Assembly: GCF_018612875.1 (NCBI RefSeq)
Contig: NZ_JAGGRI010000026.1
Coordinates: forward strand, 1-64,000
Direction: 5' to 3'
Origin: Lysobacter sp. ISL-50
GTDB taxonomy: Bacteria; Pseudomonadota; Gammaproteobacteria; Xanthomonadales; Xanthomonadaceae
Length of the DNA: 64,000 bases
The notes under the pieces were generated by a model, which saw nothing but the letters and a program-made list of their open reading frames with translations, was not told where the DNA came from and searched no databases. Numbering within the stretch: position 1 is the first letter of the stretch; every line of letters begins with the position of its first letter. The translations under genes and the position numbers were made by a program. Below are positions 56,162 to 64,000 of this stretch, piece by piece.

Positions 56162-56544
56162 TGCGCGCGCCTGTGCAGGCGCAGGCGTTCGCAGGCCGCG
56201 GCCACGACGATGCGCGCCTCGTCCCAATCCAGGCGCGATACGCCGCGCACGCGCCGGTAACATCCGCGCAATTCTTCTTCCATGTCGGAAAAACTGCGGC
56301 CGTGGCCGCGCATGTAGGCGTCCAGGCCCAGCTTCAGGGCCGGCTCGTAGTCGCCAAAACGCAGGCCGGTGCGATCGATCAGAAGACCGCGGTGATGGCG
56401 GCGCCAGTGCGACAGCTCCGCATCCAGATCGACGGCGTCGGGCGAAAGAATCGAATCCAGCGGCCTGGAGAAACGGCCGGCGCCGATCGCACCGGAGGAA
56501 ACGACGAAACCGCTGTGATGGGTACGATGGCTTTCGAAGCGCAT
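56158..56544 (-). CDS. Hypothetical protein coupled to the iron-permease-family gene
   Basis: 128 residues. AAGGAG stands 6-7 bp before the ATG at 56544. The sequence is soluble and acidic in the centre: DAVDLDAELSHWRRHHRGLL, DYEPALKLGLDAYMRGHGRS, then a helical DMEEELRGCYRRVRG. No domain recognised by eye, though the pattern looks like a small helical fold of a conserved Xanthomonad protein. Its stop overlaps the next start (ATGA), so it is translated with that gene and probably lies at the head of the Ku/LigD operon. Confidence 0.7.
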   Translation of the reverse strand: MRFESHRTHHSGFVVSSGAIGAGRFSRPLDSILSPDAVDLDAELSHWRRHHRGLLIDRTGLRFGDYEPALKLGLDAYMRGHGRSFSDMEEELRGCYRRVRGVSRLDWDEARIVVAAACERLRLHRRAQ

Positions 56545-56946
56545 GCTTGACTCCTTGCGGTGCATCGCGTGCATGGGTGGCATGGACGAATGTTTCCGAC
56601 TGGCAACCGTTTCGCGCTCAAATCGATGCACGAAGTGCGGCTGCGAGCCCGGATGCATCCGGTCGATCACGGCCCCCTGGCGTACCTTGCCATCGCAGCG
56701 CGCGAAGACCGCGTCAGTACGGACGCGGCGAATTACCCGAGCGTTCAGTTGCGCTCACGCGGCCGCGCGCCGCGCATGGGCGATGCGCGGCGCGCGCGCG
56801 ACGGGATTGGAACAACGCGCGCATGGCGCGCGGATTGGTTCGTCCGGCGGCGCCTTTGCATACGCGGCCGTTACATCGGATCTACGCGGTCTTAACCCGC
56901 CCGACCATCGTCACGGTTTGAGCCTGAATCGGCTAAAAAGCCGCAG
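56545..56946. other. Gene-free region between lhr and the Ku/LigD block
   Basis: About 400 bases with no supported gene. It should contain the promoter for the minus-strand block starting at 56544; no clear -35/-10 seen. A small stem CGGCTAAAAAGCCG at 56929-56942 just past the lhr stop is too short to call a terminator. Confidence 0.35.
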
Positions 56947-59900
56947 TCATCCACTCGAACGCGCGGCGAGATTGCGCAGCACCTGATCGATGCTCGACTC
57001 CGCCGCCGCGCTCGCCGTGCCCGGCCGCCGCACCAGCAGGCGGTGCACTTCGCGCTGATCCTGCGCCGGCAGGGTTTCGATGTCCTCCACCTGTCCGGCC
57101 AGCAGGCTCGCCACCGCGACGCCGTCGCGCAGGGCGATGCGCGCGCCGGGAATGCGCGCGACCTTGGTTCCGGCCAACACGCTGCCGGTGAGGTTCAAGG
57201 GATCAGCCGCGGACACGCAGACGATTTCGCCGTCGTGTTCGCGCTGGCGCACCTGGCGCAGGGCGTTGACCGCGTCGGGCAAGGCGTATTGCTCGCCGGT
57301 CATGCCGGCGATGAAACGGCCGCCGCGGATTTCGCCGCGCGCTTCCAGGCGGCGATAGACCCGCAACAGATCGCGCCACGGCGGCAGCCAGCCGGCTTCG
57401 CGCTGGATCAGCCGCCAGAACACCACGCCGTAGCGTTCGAGCAGGCGCCAGGCGATGTGTTCGATCGCTTCCGCGCCGCGCGCGGCCTGAGCCGGCGCGC
57501 TCGCGGCATCGGCGGCCGGCGGCGGCGCCGCGGCGGTCAGCGACCAGCGCCCGGCGTCCTGCAGATCGGTGAGCATCGCGCGGCGGCGGCGATGGCCGTG
57601 GGTCGAGGCGCGCTTGGACGGCGGCACCAGCAAAGCGCGCAGGCCGGCGAAACTGTCGCAGGTGATGCGGCCGCGGGTGACCAGTTCGCCCAGCGCTTCT
57701 TCCAGTTCGGTGCGCAGCAGATGCGCGGAGTGTTCGAGTTCGTCGAAGAACGAGGCGCCGCGCGATTCCAGCACGCTCAGCACGCGTTGCGCGCGCGAGG
57801 ACACAGGCGCCGGATCGGCGTTGCGATCGGCGGCCGCGCGCCAGTCGGGCAAGGCGCGGCGCGGCAGCAGCACGATCGGGGTCTGGCGCACGCTCGGCAC
57901 GCCCTGCGGCGCGGCGTTGTCGCCGCCGCCGGCGTTGGCGTTCGGACGCAGGCGCGCCCAGGTGACCCGGCCGGCGGCGCACAGTTCGTCGAGCCAGCTG
58001 GATTCGTAGTCGGCGATGCGCGCGGGCAGCAGTTCGCTTTCCCACACGCAGGCCGGCGCTTCGAACCCTTCCAGTTGCTCCAGCACCGCCTGCAGCGCCT
58101 GCGGGCCGCTCATGCGCGCGCGCTTGGACAGGTGCTGCCAGTCGGCCAGGAAGCGGGCGAAATCGCGCGGCGCCACCGGTTCGATCTCGCGGCGCAAACG
58201 GCCGACGGTATAGCGGTGGATGCGCGCCAGCAGATGCCGCTCGCACCATTGTTCCTCGCCGCCGAGCAGGCTTTCGCGGCTGAAGCGGCCGCGCATCACA
58301 TAGCCTTCCGACTCCAGGCGCAGCAGCGCCAGCTCGATCTCGCCGGCATCGCGGCGGTTGTCGCGCGCCAGCACCGCGACAGTGGTCGGGCCCAGCGCGG
58401 TCAGGCGCGAACGCAGCAGATCGATCAGCGCCGATTCGCCGGTCCATTCGGCCTGCGCGTATTCCTCCGGCACTCGTACCGGCGGCGTCGCCAGCGCCTC
58501 GGGAAACAGCGCCAGCGCCTGCGGCAGGCCTTCGGTCGCGACCCACCACGATGGTTCGGCGTCGGCGGCACGCAGACGCAGCGCGGTGGCACGGCCGCTG
58601 TCGGCCAGTTCGCGCAACCAGCCTTGCCAGCCGGGCGCCTGGGCTTCTTCCGCGGTGAGGTAGCCCAGTCCCATCAGCGCTTCGTGCATTTCGTCGAAAT
58701 CGCGCACTTCCGGCCACGCTTCCAGGCGCACCGCGTCGATCGCCTCCGGATCGAGCCGGCCCAGATCGTCGGCGCTGTCGGCCTGGGCGTAACGCCGCGC
58801 CATCACCGCCTGGGTGCGGCGCTCTTCGATCGGCGCGTCGTCGAGGAAGGCATACGGCTTGGCGTTGATCGCTTCGGCCGCGATCGGCGACGGCCCGGTC
58901 ACGTCGCGGCCGACCACGCGGATCTCGCCGGCTTCCAAGCGCTGGAGCATGCGCAGCCAGCCGGCGCTGTCCATCGCTTCGAACAGGCAATCGTGCAGGG
59001 TCTGCGCGACCAGCGGATGCTCGGGCACCTCGCGCTCGCCGACCAGATTCTCCGCGCAGGCGACCTGATCGGGGAACACCGTCGCCAGCAGGTCTTCGCT
59101 CTTCATCCGCTGCAGTTGCGGCGCCACCTTGCGGCCGCCGACGAAACGCGGCAGGGCCAGCGAGGTGGTCGCGTTCCAGCGCCAGCGCACGCCGAACAAG
59201 GGCGCGTCCAGCAGCGCCTGGATCAGCACGTCCTGCGCCGAGGCCGAATGCAGATAACGCGCCACGTCTTCCAGGGCGAAGCTGTGCGCGGTGGACAGCG
59301 ACAGCACGATCGCGTCCTCGGTCGCGGCCGCCTGCAGTTCGAAATTGAACTTGCGGCAGAAGCGCTTGCGCAGCGCCAGTCCCCAGGCCTTGTTGATGCG
59401 GCTGCCGTAGGGCGAATGAATCACCAGCTGGGTGCCGCCGGATTCGTCGAAGAAACGCTCGAACACCAGCGTGTCCTGGGTCGGCACCACGCCCAGCACC
59501 TGCCGCGTGCGCGCCAGATAATCGGTCAGTTGCAGCGCGGCTTCGGCGTCCAGCGCCAAGGCCTCGCTGAGCCGGCGCGCCGCGCCGGCGGCGTCGGCGG
59601 CCTCGCTCAGCAGCGCCTCCACCTGCGCGCGCAAACGCGACACGCTGTGCGACAACTCGTCGCTGCGGCCGGGCGCTTCGCCGAGCCAGAACGGAATATT
59701 GGGCGGCTGGCCCTGCGCGTCCTCCACCCGCACCCGCCCCGGTTCCACCCGCAGAATGCGGTAACTGGCGTTGCCGAGCTGGAACACGTCGCCGGCCAGG
59801 CTCTCGACCGCGAAATCCTCGTTGACGTTGCCGATCACCTGCGCTTCGGGCTCCAGCAGCACCGCGTAATCGCCGGTATCGGGAATGGTGCCGCCGGACA

Positions 59901-61395
59901 TCACCGCGGTCAGGCGCGCGCCGCGCCGCGCGCGCACGCGCCCGTGCACGGCGTCGCGATGGATGTAGGACGCGCGCGGGCCGCGCCGGGTGGTGAAACC
60001 GTCGGCCAGCATGCGCACGATCGCATCGAAGTCCTTGCGCGCCAGTTGCGCATACGGCCAGGCGCGGCGCACCCAGGCGTACAGCGCGTCCTCGCTCCAT
60101 TCGCGCGCGGCGACTTCGGAGACGATCTGCTGCGCCAGCACGTCCAGCGGCGCCGGCGGAATCTGCAGAGCGTCGAGTTCGCCGCGGCGCACGCTGTCGA
60201 GCAGCGCCGCGCATTCGACCAGATCGTCGCGCGACTGCGGGAACAACCGGCCCTTGGGCACGCCGCCGACATGGTGGCCGGCGCGCCCGACCCGCTGCAG
60301 GAACGCGGCGATGGCGCGCGGCGAACCGAGCTGGCAGACCAGATCGACATCGCCGATGTCGATGCCCAGCTCCAGCGACGCGGTCGCCACCAGCACCCGC
60401 AGTTGCCCGCGCTTGAGCCGCTGCTCGGCGTCCAGGCGCAATTCGCGCGACAGGCTGCCGTGATGCGCGGCGACCGCGTCCTTGCCGAGCCGGTCGGCCA
60501 GATGGCGCGCGGCGCGCTCGGCCATGCGCCGGGTGTTGACGAAGACCAGCGTGGTGCGATGTTCGCCGACCAGCGCGGCCAGGCGCGTATAGACCTCGTC
60601 CCATTGTTCGTGCGACATCACCGCCGACAGCGGCGAGGCCGGCAGTTCCAGGGCCAGATCGCGCTGCTTGGCGTAGCCGATATCGACGATCGCGCAATCG
60701 GGCGCGCCATCGGCATCGACCGCGTCGCTGCCGACCAGGAAGCGCGCGACCTCGATGATGGGTTTCTGCGTGGCCGACAGGCCGATGCGCACCGGCGGCG
60801 CGGCGCACAACTCGCGCAGGCGTTCGAGAGTCAGGCTCAGATGGCTGCCGCGCTTGTCGTCGGCCACGGCGTGGATTTCGTCCACGATCACCGAACGCAC
60901 CGTGGACAGCATGGCGCGGCCGGATTCCGAGCCCATCAGCACGTACAGCGATTCCGGCGTGGTCACCAGGATATGCGGCGGCCGCTTGCGCATCTGCGTG
61001 CGTTCGCCGGCCGGGGTGTCGCCGGTGCGCACCGCGGTGCGGATGCCCGGATCGGGCAGGCCCATGCGCTGCAGTTGCTCGGCGATGCCGGCCAGCGGCG
61101 CTTCCAGGTTGAGGTGGATGTCGTTGGACAGCGCCTTCAGCGGCGAAACGTAGACCACCGCGGTTTCATCGCGCAGGCCCTGGCCGGCGTTGTCCGCGCC
61201 CAGGCCCTCGCGCACCAGGTCGTCGATCGCGGCCAGGAACGCGGTCAGGGTCTTGCCCGAACCGGTCGGCGCGGCGACCAGGGTGTTGCGGCCGGCCTTG
61301 ATCGCCGGCCACGCCAGTGCCTGCGCCTGCGTCGGTGTCGGGAAGGCGGCGCGGAACCAGGCGGCGATGGCGGGATGGAAGTCGTCTAGCACCAT
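56947..61395 (-). CDS. lhr: Lhr-type long ATP-dependent DNA helicase
   Basis: Large superfamily 2 helicase that translocates 3-prime to 5-prime on DNA and acts in DNA repair in other bacteria. About 1482 residues from 61395. Q-motif-like [12 protein letters not shown], Walker [14 protein letters not shown] box [13 protein letters not shown], motif III SATQKP and motif [14 protein letters not shown] are intact in the first 420 residues. The remainder (winged-helix, beta-barrel and the long C-terminal Lhr region) matches the full-length Lhr layout. The ATG at 61395 opens [14 protein letters not shown], the normal N-terminus; an in-frame ATG at 61455 would add 20 Pro/Ser/Gly-rich residues. Divergent from copA. 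Confidence 0.9.
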   Translation of the reverse strand: MVLDDFHPAIAAWFRAAFPTPTQAQALAWPAIKAGRNTLVAAPTGSGKTLTAFLAAIDDLVREGLGADNAGQGLRDETAVVYVSPLKALSNDIHLNLEAPLAGIAEQLQRMGLPDPGIRTAVRTGDTPAGERTQMRKRPPHILVTTPESLYVLMGSESGRAMLSTVRSVIVDEIHAVADDKRGSHLSLTLERLRELCAAPPVRIGLSATQKPIIEVARFLVGSDAVDADGAPDCAIVDIGYAKQRDLALELPASPLSAVMSHEQWDEVYTRLAALVGEHRTTLVFVNTRRMAERAARHLADRLGKDAVAAHHGSLSRELRLDAEQRLKRGQLRVLVATASLELGIDIGDVDLVCQLGSPRAIAAFLQRVGRAGHHVGGVPKGRLFPQSRDDLVECAALLDSVRRGELDALQIPPAPLDVLAQQIVSEVAAREWSEDALYAWVRRAWPYAQLARKDFDAIVRMLADGFTTRRGPRASYIHRDAVHGRVRARRGARLTAVMSGGTIPDTGDYAVLLEPEAQVIGNVNEDFAVESLAGDVFQLGNASYRILRVEPGRVRVEDAQGQPPNIPFWLGEAPGRSDELSHSVSRLRAQVEALLSEAADAAGAARRLSEALALDAEAALQLTDYLARTRQVLGVVPTQDTLVFERFFDESGGTQLVIHSPYGSRINKAWGLALRKRFCRKFNFELQAAATEDAIVLSLSTAHSFALEDVARYLHSASAQDVLIQALLDAPLFGVRWRWNATTSLALPRFVGGRKVAPQLQRMKSEDLLATVFPDQVACAENLVGEREVPEHPLVAQTLHDCLFEAMDSAGWLRMLQRLEAGEIRVVGRDVTGPSPIAAEAINAKPYAFLDDAPIEERRTQAVMARRYAQADSADDLGRLDPEAIDAVRLEAWPEVRDFDEMHEALMGLGYLTAEEAQAPGWQGWLRELADSGRATALRLRAADAEPSWWVATEGLPQALALFPEALATPPVRVPEEYAQAEWTGESALIDLLRSRLTALGPTTVAVLARDNRRDAGEIELALLRLESEGYVMRGRFSRESLLGGEEQWCERHLLARIHRYTVGRLRREIEPVAPRDFARFLADWQHLSKRARMSGPQALQAVLEQLEGFEAPACVWESELLPARIADYESSWLDELCAAGRVTWARLRPNANAGGGDNAAPQGVPSVRQTPIVLLPRRALPDWRAAADRNADPAPVSSRAQRVLSVLESRGASFFDELEHSAHLLRTELEEALGELVTRGRITCDSFAGLRALLVPPSKRASTHGHRRRRAMLTDLQDAGRWSLTAAAPPPAADAASAPAQAARGAEAIEHIAWRLLERYGVVFWRLIQREAGWLPPWRDLLRVYRRLEARGEIRGGRFIAGMTGEQYALPDAVNALRQVRQREHDGEIVCVSAADPLNLTGSVLAGTKVARIPGARIALRDGVAVASLLAGQVEDIETLPAQDQREVHRLLVRRPGTASAAAESSIDQVLRNLAARSSG

Positions 61396-61536
61396 GATCG
61401 TGCGGTACTCCGGCAGACCGGAAGGATCGTCTCCAGATGGGGGCGATTGTGGCATTGCCTACCGCCTGAACGGCCGCGGCGCGCGCGACCGGTTCGAAGC
61501 GGTGAACGGTTCAGCCGCGCTCACGCCGGCCGACGC

Positions 61537-61567
61537 TTGACCTTCCCATCATGGCAAGGCCCACCCT
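61537..61567 (+). promoter_or_regulatory. CueR-type copper-responsive promoter of copA
   Basis: A -35 element TTGACC (61537-61542) and -10 CACCCT (61562-61567) are separated by 19 bases, the long spacing typical of MerR-family promoters. The spacer carries the dyad ACCTTCCC-atcat-GGCAAGG. From memory the start matches the Escherichia coli copA promoter (TTGACCTTCCC). Placed 20-30 bases before copA. No cueR gene is in the window. Confidence 0.7.
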
Positions 61568-61596
61568 GGCGGCATCGAGTCTCCTGGATGTCTTTC

Positions 61597-64000
61597 ATGA
61601 ATGCGACCGCCTCCTCCCTCCCCGACCTGCGCCAGCTGCAGGCGCCCATTGCGGGCATGACCTGCGGCTCGTGCGTGGGCCGGGTCGAAAAAGCGCTGAG
61701 GGCCGTGCCGGGCGTGGAATCGGTCAGCGTGAATCTGGCCACCGAAAGCGCCCGTGTAGCATTCACCGACGCCGTCTCACCTGGTGAGATCGAACAGGCG
61801 ATCCGCGCCGCCGGTTACGCGCTGGTAAGCGAAGAAGTCGCGCTGCGCCTGCAAGGCATGAACTGCGGCTCATGCGTCGGCCGGATCGAGAAAGCGCTCA
61901 AGGCCGTGCCCGGGGTGCTGGAGGCCTCGGTCAATCTGGCGACCGAACAGGCCCGCGTGCGGGTGGTCACGGGCACGCCGGCGTCGGCGCTGATCGATGC
62001 GGTCGAACATGCCGGCTATGCGGCGGCCTTGGCCGATTCCGCGAAGGCGGGCGCCGCGCCGGCGAACGATGTCGCGACCGCTGGCGACACCGGCGCGGCT
62101 GCGGGCGCGAACGCAATCGCGGCCTCGCCGGTTACCCGCGAAACCCGCCATCTGCTGATCGCCGCATTGCTGACCGCGCCGCTGATCGCGCCGATGCTGG
62201 CACTGCCGTTCGGCCAGCACTGGATGTTGCCGGGCTGGCTGCAGTTCGCCCTGGCCACGCCGGTGCAGTTCTGGCTGGGCGCGCGGTTCTATCGCGCCGC
62301 CTGGGGCGCGTTGCGCGCGCGCAGCGGCAACATGGACCTGCTGGTCGCGCTCGGCACCAGCGCCGGTTACGGCCTGAGCCTGTATCACCTGCTGCGCGGC
62401 GACAGCGCCGCGCTGTACTTCGAAACCTCGGCCGCTATCGTCACCTTGATCCTGCTCGGCCGCTGGCTGGAAGCGCGCGCCAAGCGCCAGACCACCGCCG
62501 CCATCCGCGCCCTGCAGGCACTGCGCCCGGCCAGCGCGCGGGTGCTGCGCGACGGGGTCGAACACGAAGTGGCGATCGCGCAATTGCGCGTCGGCGATCA
62601 TGTCGTCGTGCGTCCGGGCGAACGCATCGCCGCCGACGGCCGCATCGTCGAAGGCCGCACTCATGCCGACGAATCGCTGATCACCGGCGAATCGCTGCCG
62701 GTCGCGCGCGGCGAAGGCGACCGGGTCACCGGCGGCGCGGTCAACGGCGAAGGCCGGATCGTGGTGGAAACGCTCGCGGTCGGCGCGGAAAGCGCGCTGG
62801 CGCGGATCATCCGCCTGGTCGAGGACGCGCAGGCGCGCAAGGCGCCGATCCAGCATCTGGTGGATCGGGTCAGCGCGGTGTTCGTGCCGGTGGTGATCGC
62901 GCTGGCCGTGCTCACCCTGCTCGGCTGGGGCGTGTCCACGGGCGACTGGAACCGCGCCATCCTCAACGCCGTCGCGGTGCTGGTGATCGCCTGCCCCTGC
63001 GCGCTCGGGCTGGCCACGCCGACCGCGATCATGGCCGGCACCGGCGTCGCCGCGCGCCACGGCATCCTGATCAAGGACGCGCAGGCGCTGGAGATCGCCC
63101 ATCGCATCGAACGGGTCGCGTTCGACAAGACCGGCACGCTGACCGAAGGCAAGCCGGTGCTGAGCGAATCGATCGCCATCGACGGCGACCGCGACGCTCT
63201 GCTGCGCGCGGCGGCGGCGCTGCAGGTCGGCAGCGAGCATCCGCTGGCCACAGCGGTGCTGAGCGCGTTCGACGGCGGCGCGATCCCGGCCGCTACCGGC
63301 GTGCGCGCAGTGCCCGGACGCGGCCTGCGCGGCGAGGTCGAAGGCCGCGCGCTGCTGCTCGGCAGCACCCGCATGCTGGAAGAAGCCGGCGCCGATCTGT
63401 CGCCGCTGCGCGCCCAGGCGCAAGCGCTGCGCGAACGCGGCCACAGCCTGTCGTGGCTGGCCTCGCACGACGACGGCGCGCCGCGCGTGCTGGGCCTGCT
63501 GGCCTTCGCCGACACGCCGCGTCCCGACGCCCGCGCCGCGATCGAGCGCCTGCACGCGATGGGCCTGCGCACCGCGATGATTTCCGGCGACCACGCCGGC
63601 GCCGCGCAGGCCATCGCCGCGCAACTGGGCATCGACGAGGTGCGCGCCGACGTGCTGCCCGAACACAAGGCGCAAGCGGTGGCCGAATTCGCCCGCGACG
63701 GCCGCGTGGCCATGGTCGGCGACGGCGTCAACGACGCGCCGGCGCTGGCCGCGGCCGATGTCGGCATCGCCATGGGCAGCGGCACCGACGTGGCCATGCA
63801 GGCGGCCGGCATTACTTTGATGCGCGCGCAGTTGGGTTTGATCGCCGACGCCATCGCGATCTCGCGCCGCACCACCGGCAAGATCCGCCAGAATCTGTTC
63901 TGGGCCTTCGGCTACAACGTCGTCGGCATCGTGCTGGCGATGCTGGGCCTGCTGGACCCGGTGGTCGCGGCCGCGGCGATGGCCTTCTCCAGCGTCAGCG
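61597..64000 (+). CDS. copA: Copper-exporting P1B-type ATPase, 3-prime end beyond window
   Basis: Pumps Cu+ out of the cytoplasm using ATP. About 801 residues are visible; the frame is open at the window end. Two N-terminal heavy-metal domains with MTCGSC and MNCGSC motifs, an Ala-rich linker, then the catalytic core: TGES actuator (ITGESLPV), membrane metal site [12 protein letters not shown], phosphorylation site [13 protein letters not shown] motif SEHPLA, hinge [10 protein letters not shown]. The visible end includes [11 protein letters not shown] (the YN motif) and AMAFSSVS, so only the last membrane segment and tail are missing. Starts at 61588 and 61597 are both in frame and close; 61597 is used. 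Preceded by a CueR-like promoter. Confidence 0.95.
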   Translation, partial: MNATASSLPDLRQLQAPIAGMTCGSCVGRVEKALRAVPGVESVSVNLATESARVAFTDAVSPGEIEQAIRAAGYALVSEEVALRLQGMNCGSCVGRIEKALKAVPGVLEASVNLATEQARVRVVTGTPASALIDAVEHAGYAAALADSAKAGAAPANDVATAGDTGAAAGANAIAASPVTRETRHLLIAALLTAPLIAPMLALPFGQHWMLPGWLQFALATPVQFWLGARFYRAAWGALRARSGNMDLLVALGTSAGYGLSLYHLLRGDSAALYFETSAAIVTLILLGRWLEARAKRQTTAAIRALQALRPASARVLRDGVEHEVAIAQLRVGDHVVVRPGERIAADGRIVEGRTHADESLITGESLPVARGEGDRVTGGAVNGEGRIVVETLAVGAESALARIIRLVEDAQARKAPIQHLVDRVSAVFVPVVIALAVLTLLGWGVSTGDWNRAILNAVAVLVIACPCALGLATPTAIMAGTGVAARHGILIKDAQALEIAHRIERVAFDKTGTLTEGKPVLSESIAIDGDRDALLRAAAALQVGSEHPLATAVLSAFDGGAIPAATGVRAVPGRGLRGEVEGRALLLGSTRMLEEAGADLSPLRAQAQALRERGHSLSWLASHDDGAPRVLGLLAFADTPRPDARAAIERLHAMGLRTAMISGDHAGAAQAIAAQLGIDEVRADVLPEHKAQAVAEFARDGRVAMVGDGVNDAPALAAADVGIAMGSGTDVAMQAAGITLMRAQLGLIADAIAISRRTTGKIRQNLFWAFGYNVVGIVLAMLGLLDPVVAAAAMAFSSVS

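Noticed and set aside
57043..61389. 1448-codon open frame on the plus strand opposite lhr
   Set aside because: His/Gln/Arg-rich composition typical of the antisense of a high-GC gene; the minus strand has all Lhr motifs.

Overview
The window is very GC-rich, densely packed and lacks rRNA, tRNA, phage genes and intact insertion sequences. Several features point to a Lysobacter-like member of the Xanthomonadaceae: a predicted type IV secretion effector carrying the Xanthomonas-type C-terminal delivery domain (XVIPCD), several secreted polymer-degrading enzymes, RegB/RegA beside a bo3 oxidase, Ku/LigD end joining, and Xanthomonad-style intergenic repeats (inverted repeats around CATTCCCGCGAAGGCGGGAA, and GTGGGAG...CTTCAG...C elements). 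The assignment is an inference from gene content; no marker gene such as 16S rRNA is present.

Layout. 0.1-8.4 kb, minus strand: a complete wspABCDEF-R operon, a chemosensory system that controls cyclic-di-GMP. 9.2-10.7 kb: a 502-residue predicted interbacterial toxin with two HNH-like nuclease motif sets and a C-terminal XVIPCD. 11.0-14.1 kb: BenE-type transporter, small membrane protein, ZntB/CorA channel. 14.1-17.6 kb, minus strand: secreted M23 peptidase, clan GH-A glycosidase and GH16 beta-glucanase. 17.8-26.7 kb, minus strand: an mdtABC-tolC type RND efflux operon. 27.0-27.6 kb: a 132-bp tandem repeat array. 27.7-29.3 kb: PhoD phosphatase. 29.7-33.0 kb: polyisoprenyl-phosphate glycosyltransferase plus YfhO-type membrane protein. 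33.3-34.7 kb: MHS-type transporter. 35.1-42.3 kb, plus strand: cyoABCD, SURF1 and the RegB/RegA redox two-component system. 42.4-45.1 kb: remnant of a sigma-54 activator, then a secreted isoamylase. 45.6-49.3 kb: hydrolase, AraC regulator divergent from an Fsr-type exporter, AlkB-like dioxygenase. 49.5-52.0 kb: small stress-type genes (GIY-YIG-like, BON, a 60-residue protein, MgtC). 52.0-61.4 kb, minus strand: LigD, Ku, an iron-permease-family protein with its coupled partner, and a long Lhr helicase. 61.5-64.0 kb: a CueR-type promoter and copA, cut by the window end.

How the parts fit. The Wsp operon is a surface-sensing circuit whose output enzyme WspR makes c-di-GMP; its genes run in the same order as in Pseudomonas and five of six junctions are ATGA overlaps. 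The oxidase block joins a quinol oxidase, its assembly factor and a kinase that reads the quinone pool, so the regulator probably controls its own neighbours. LigD and Ku form the bacterial non-homologous end-joining pair; AlkB and Lhr add further repair functions nearby. The secreted peptidase, glucanases, isoamylase and toxin suit a predatory or competitive soil lifestyle.

The items most worth a second look are the twin-nuclease effector with no visible immunity gene, the strong internal start in ligD that could yield a free polymerase domain, the in-frame 132-bp repeat array, and the hairpin elements whose arms extend into locus-specific sequence.
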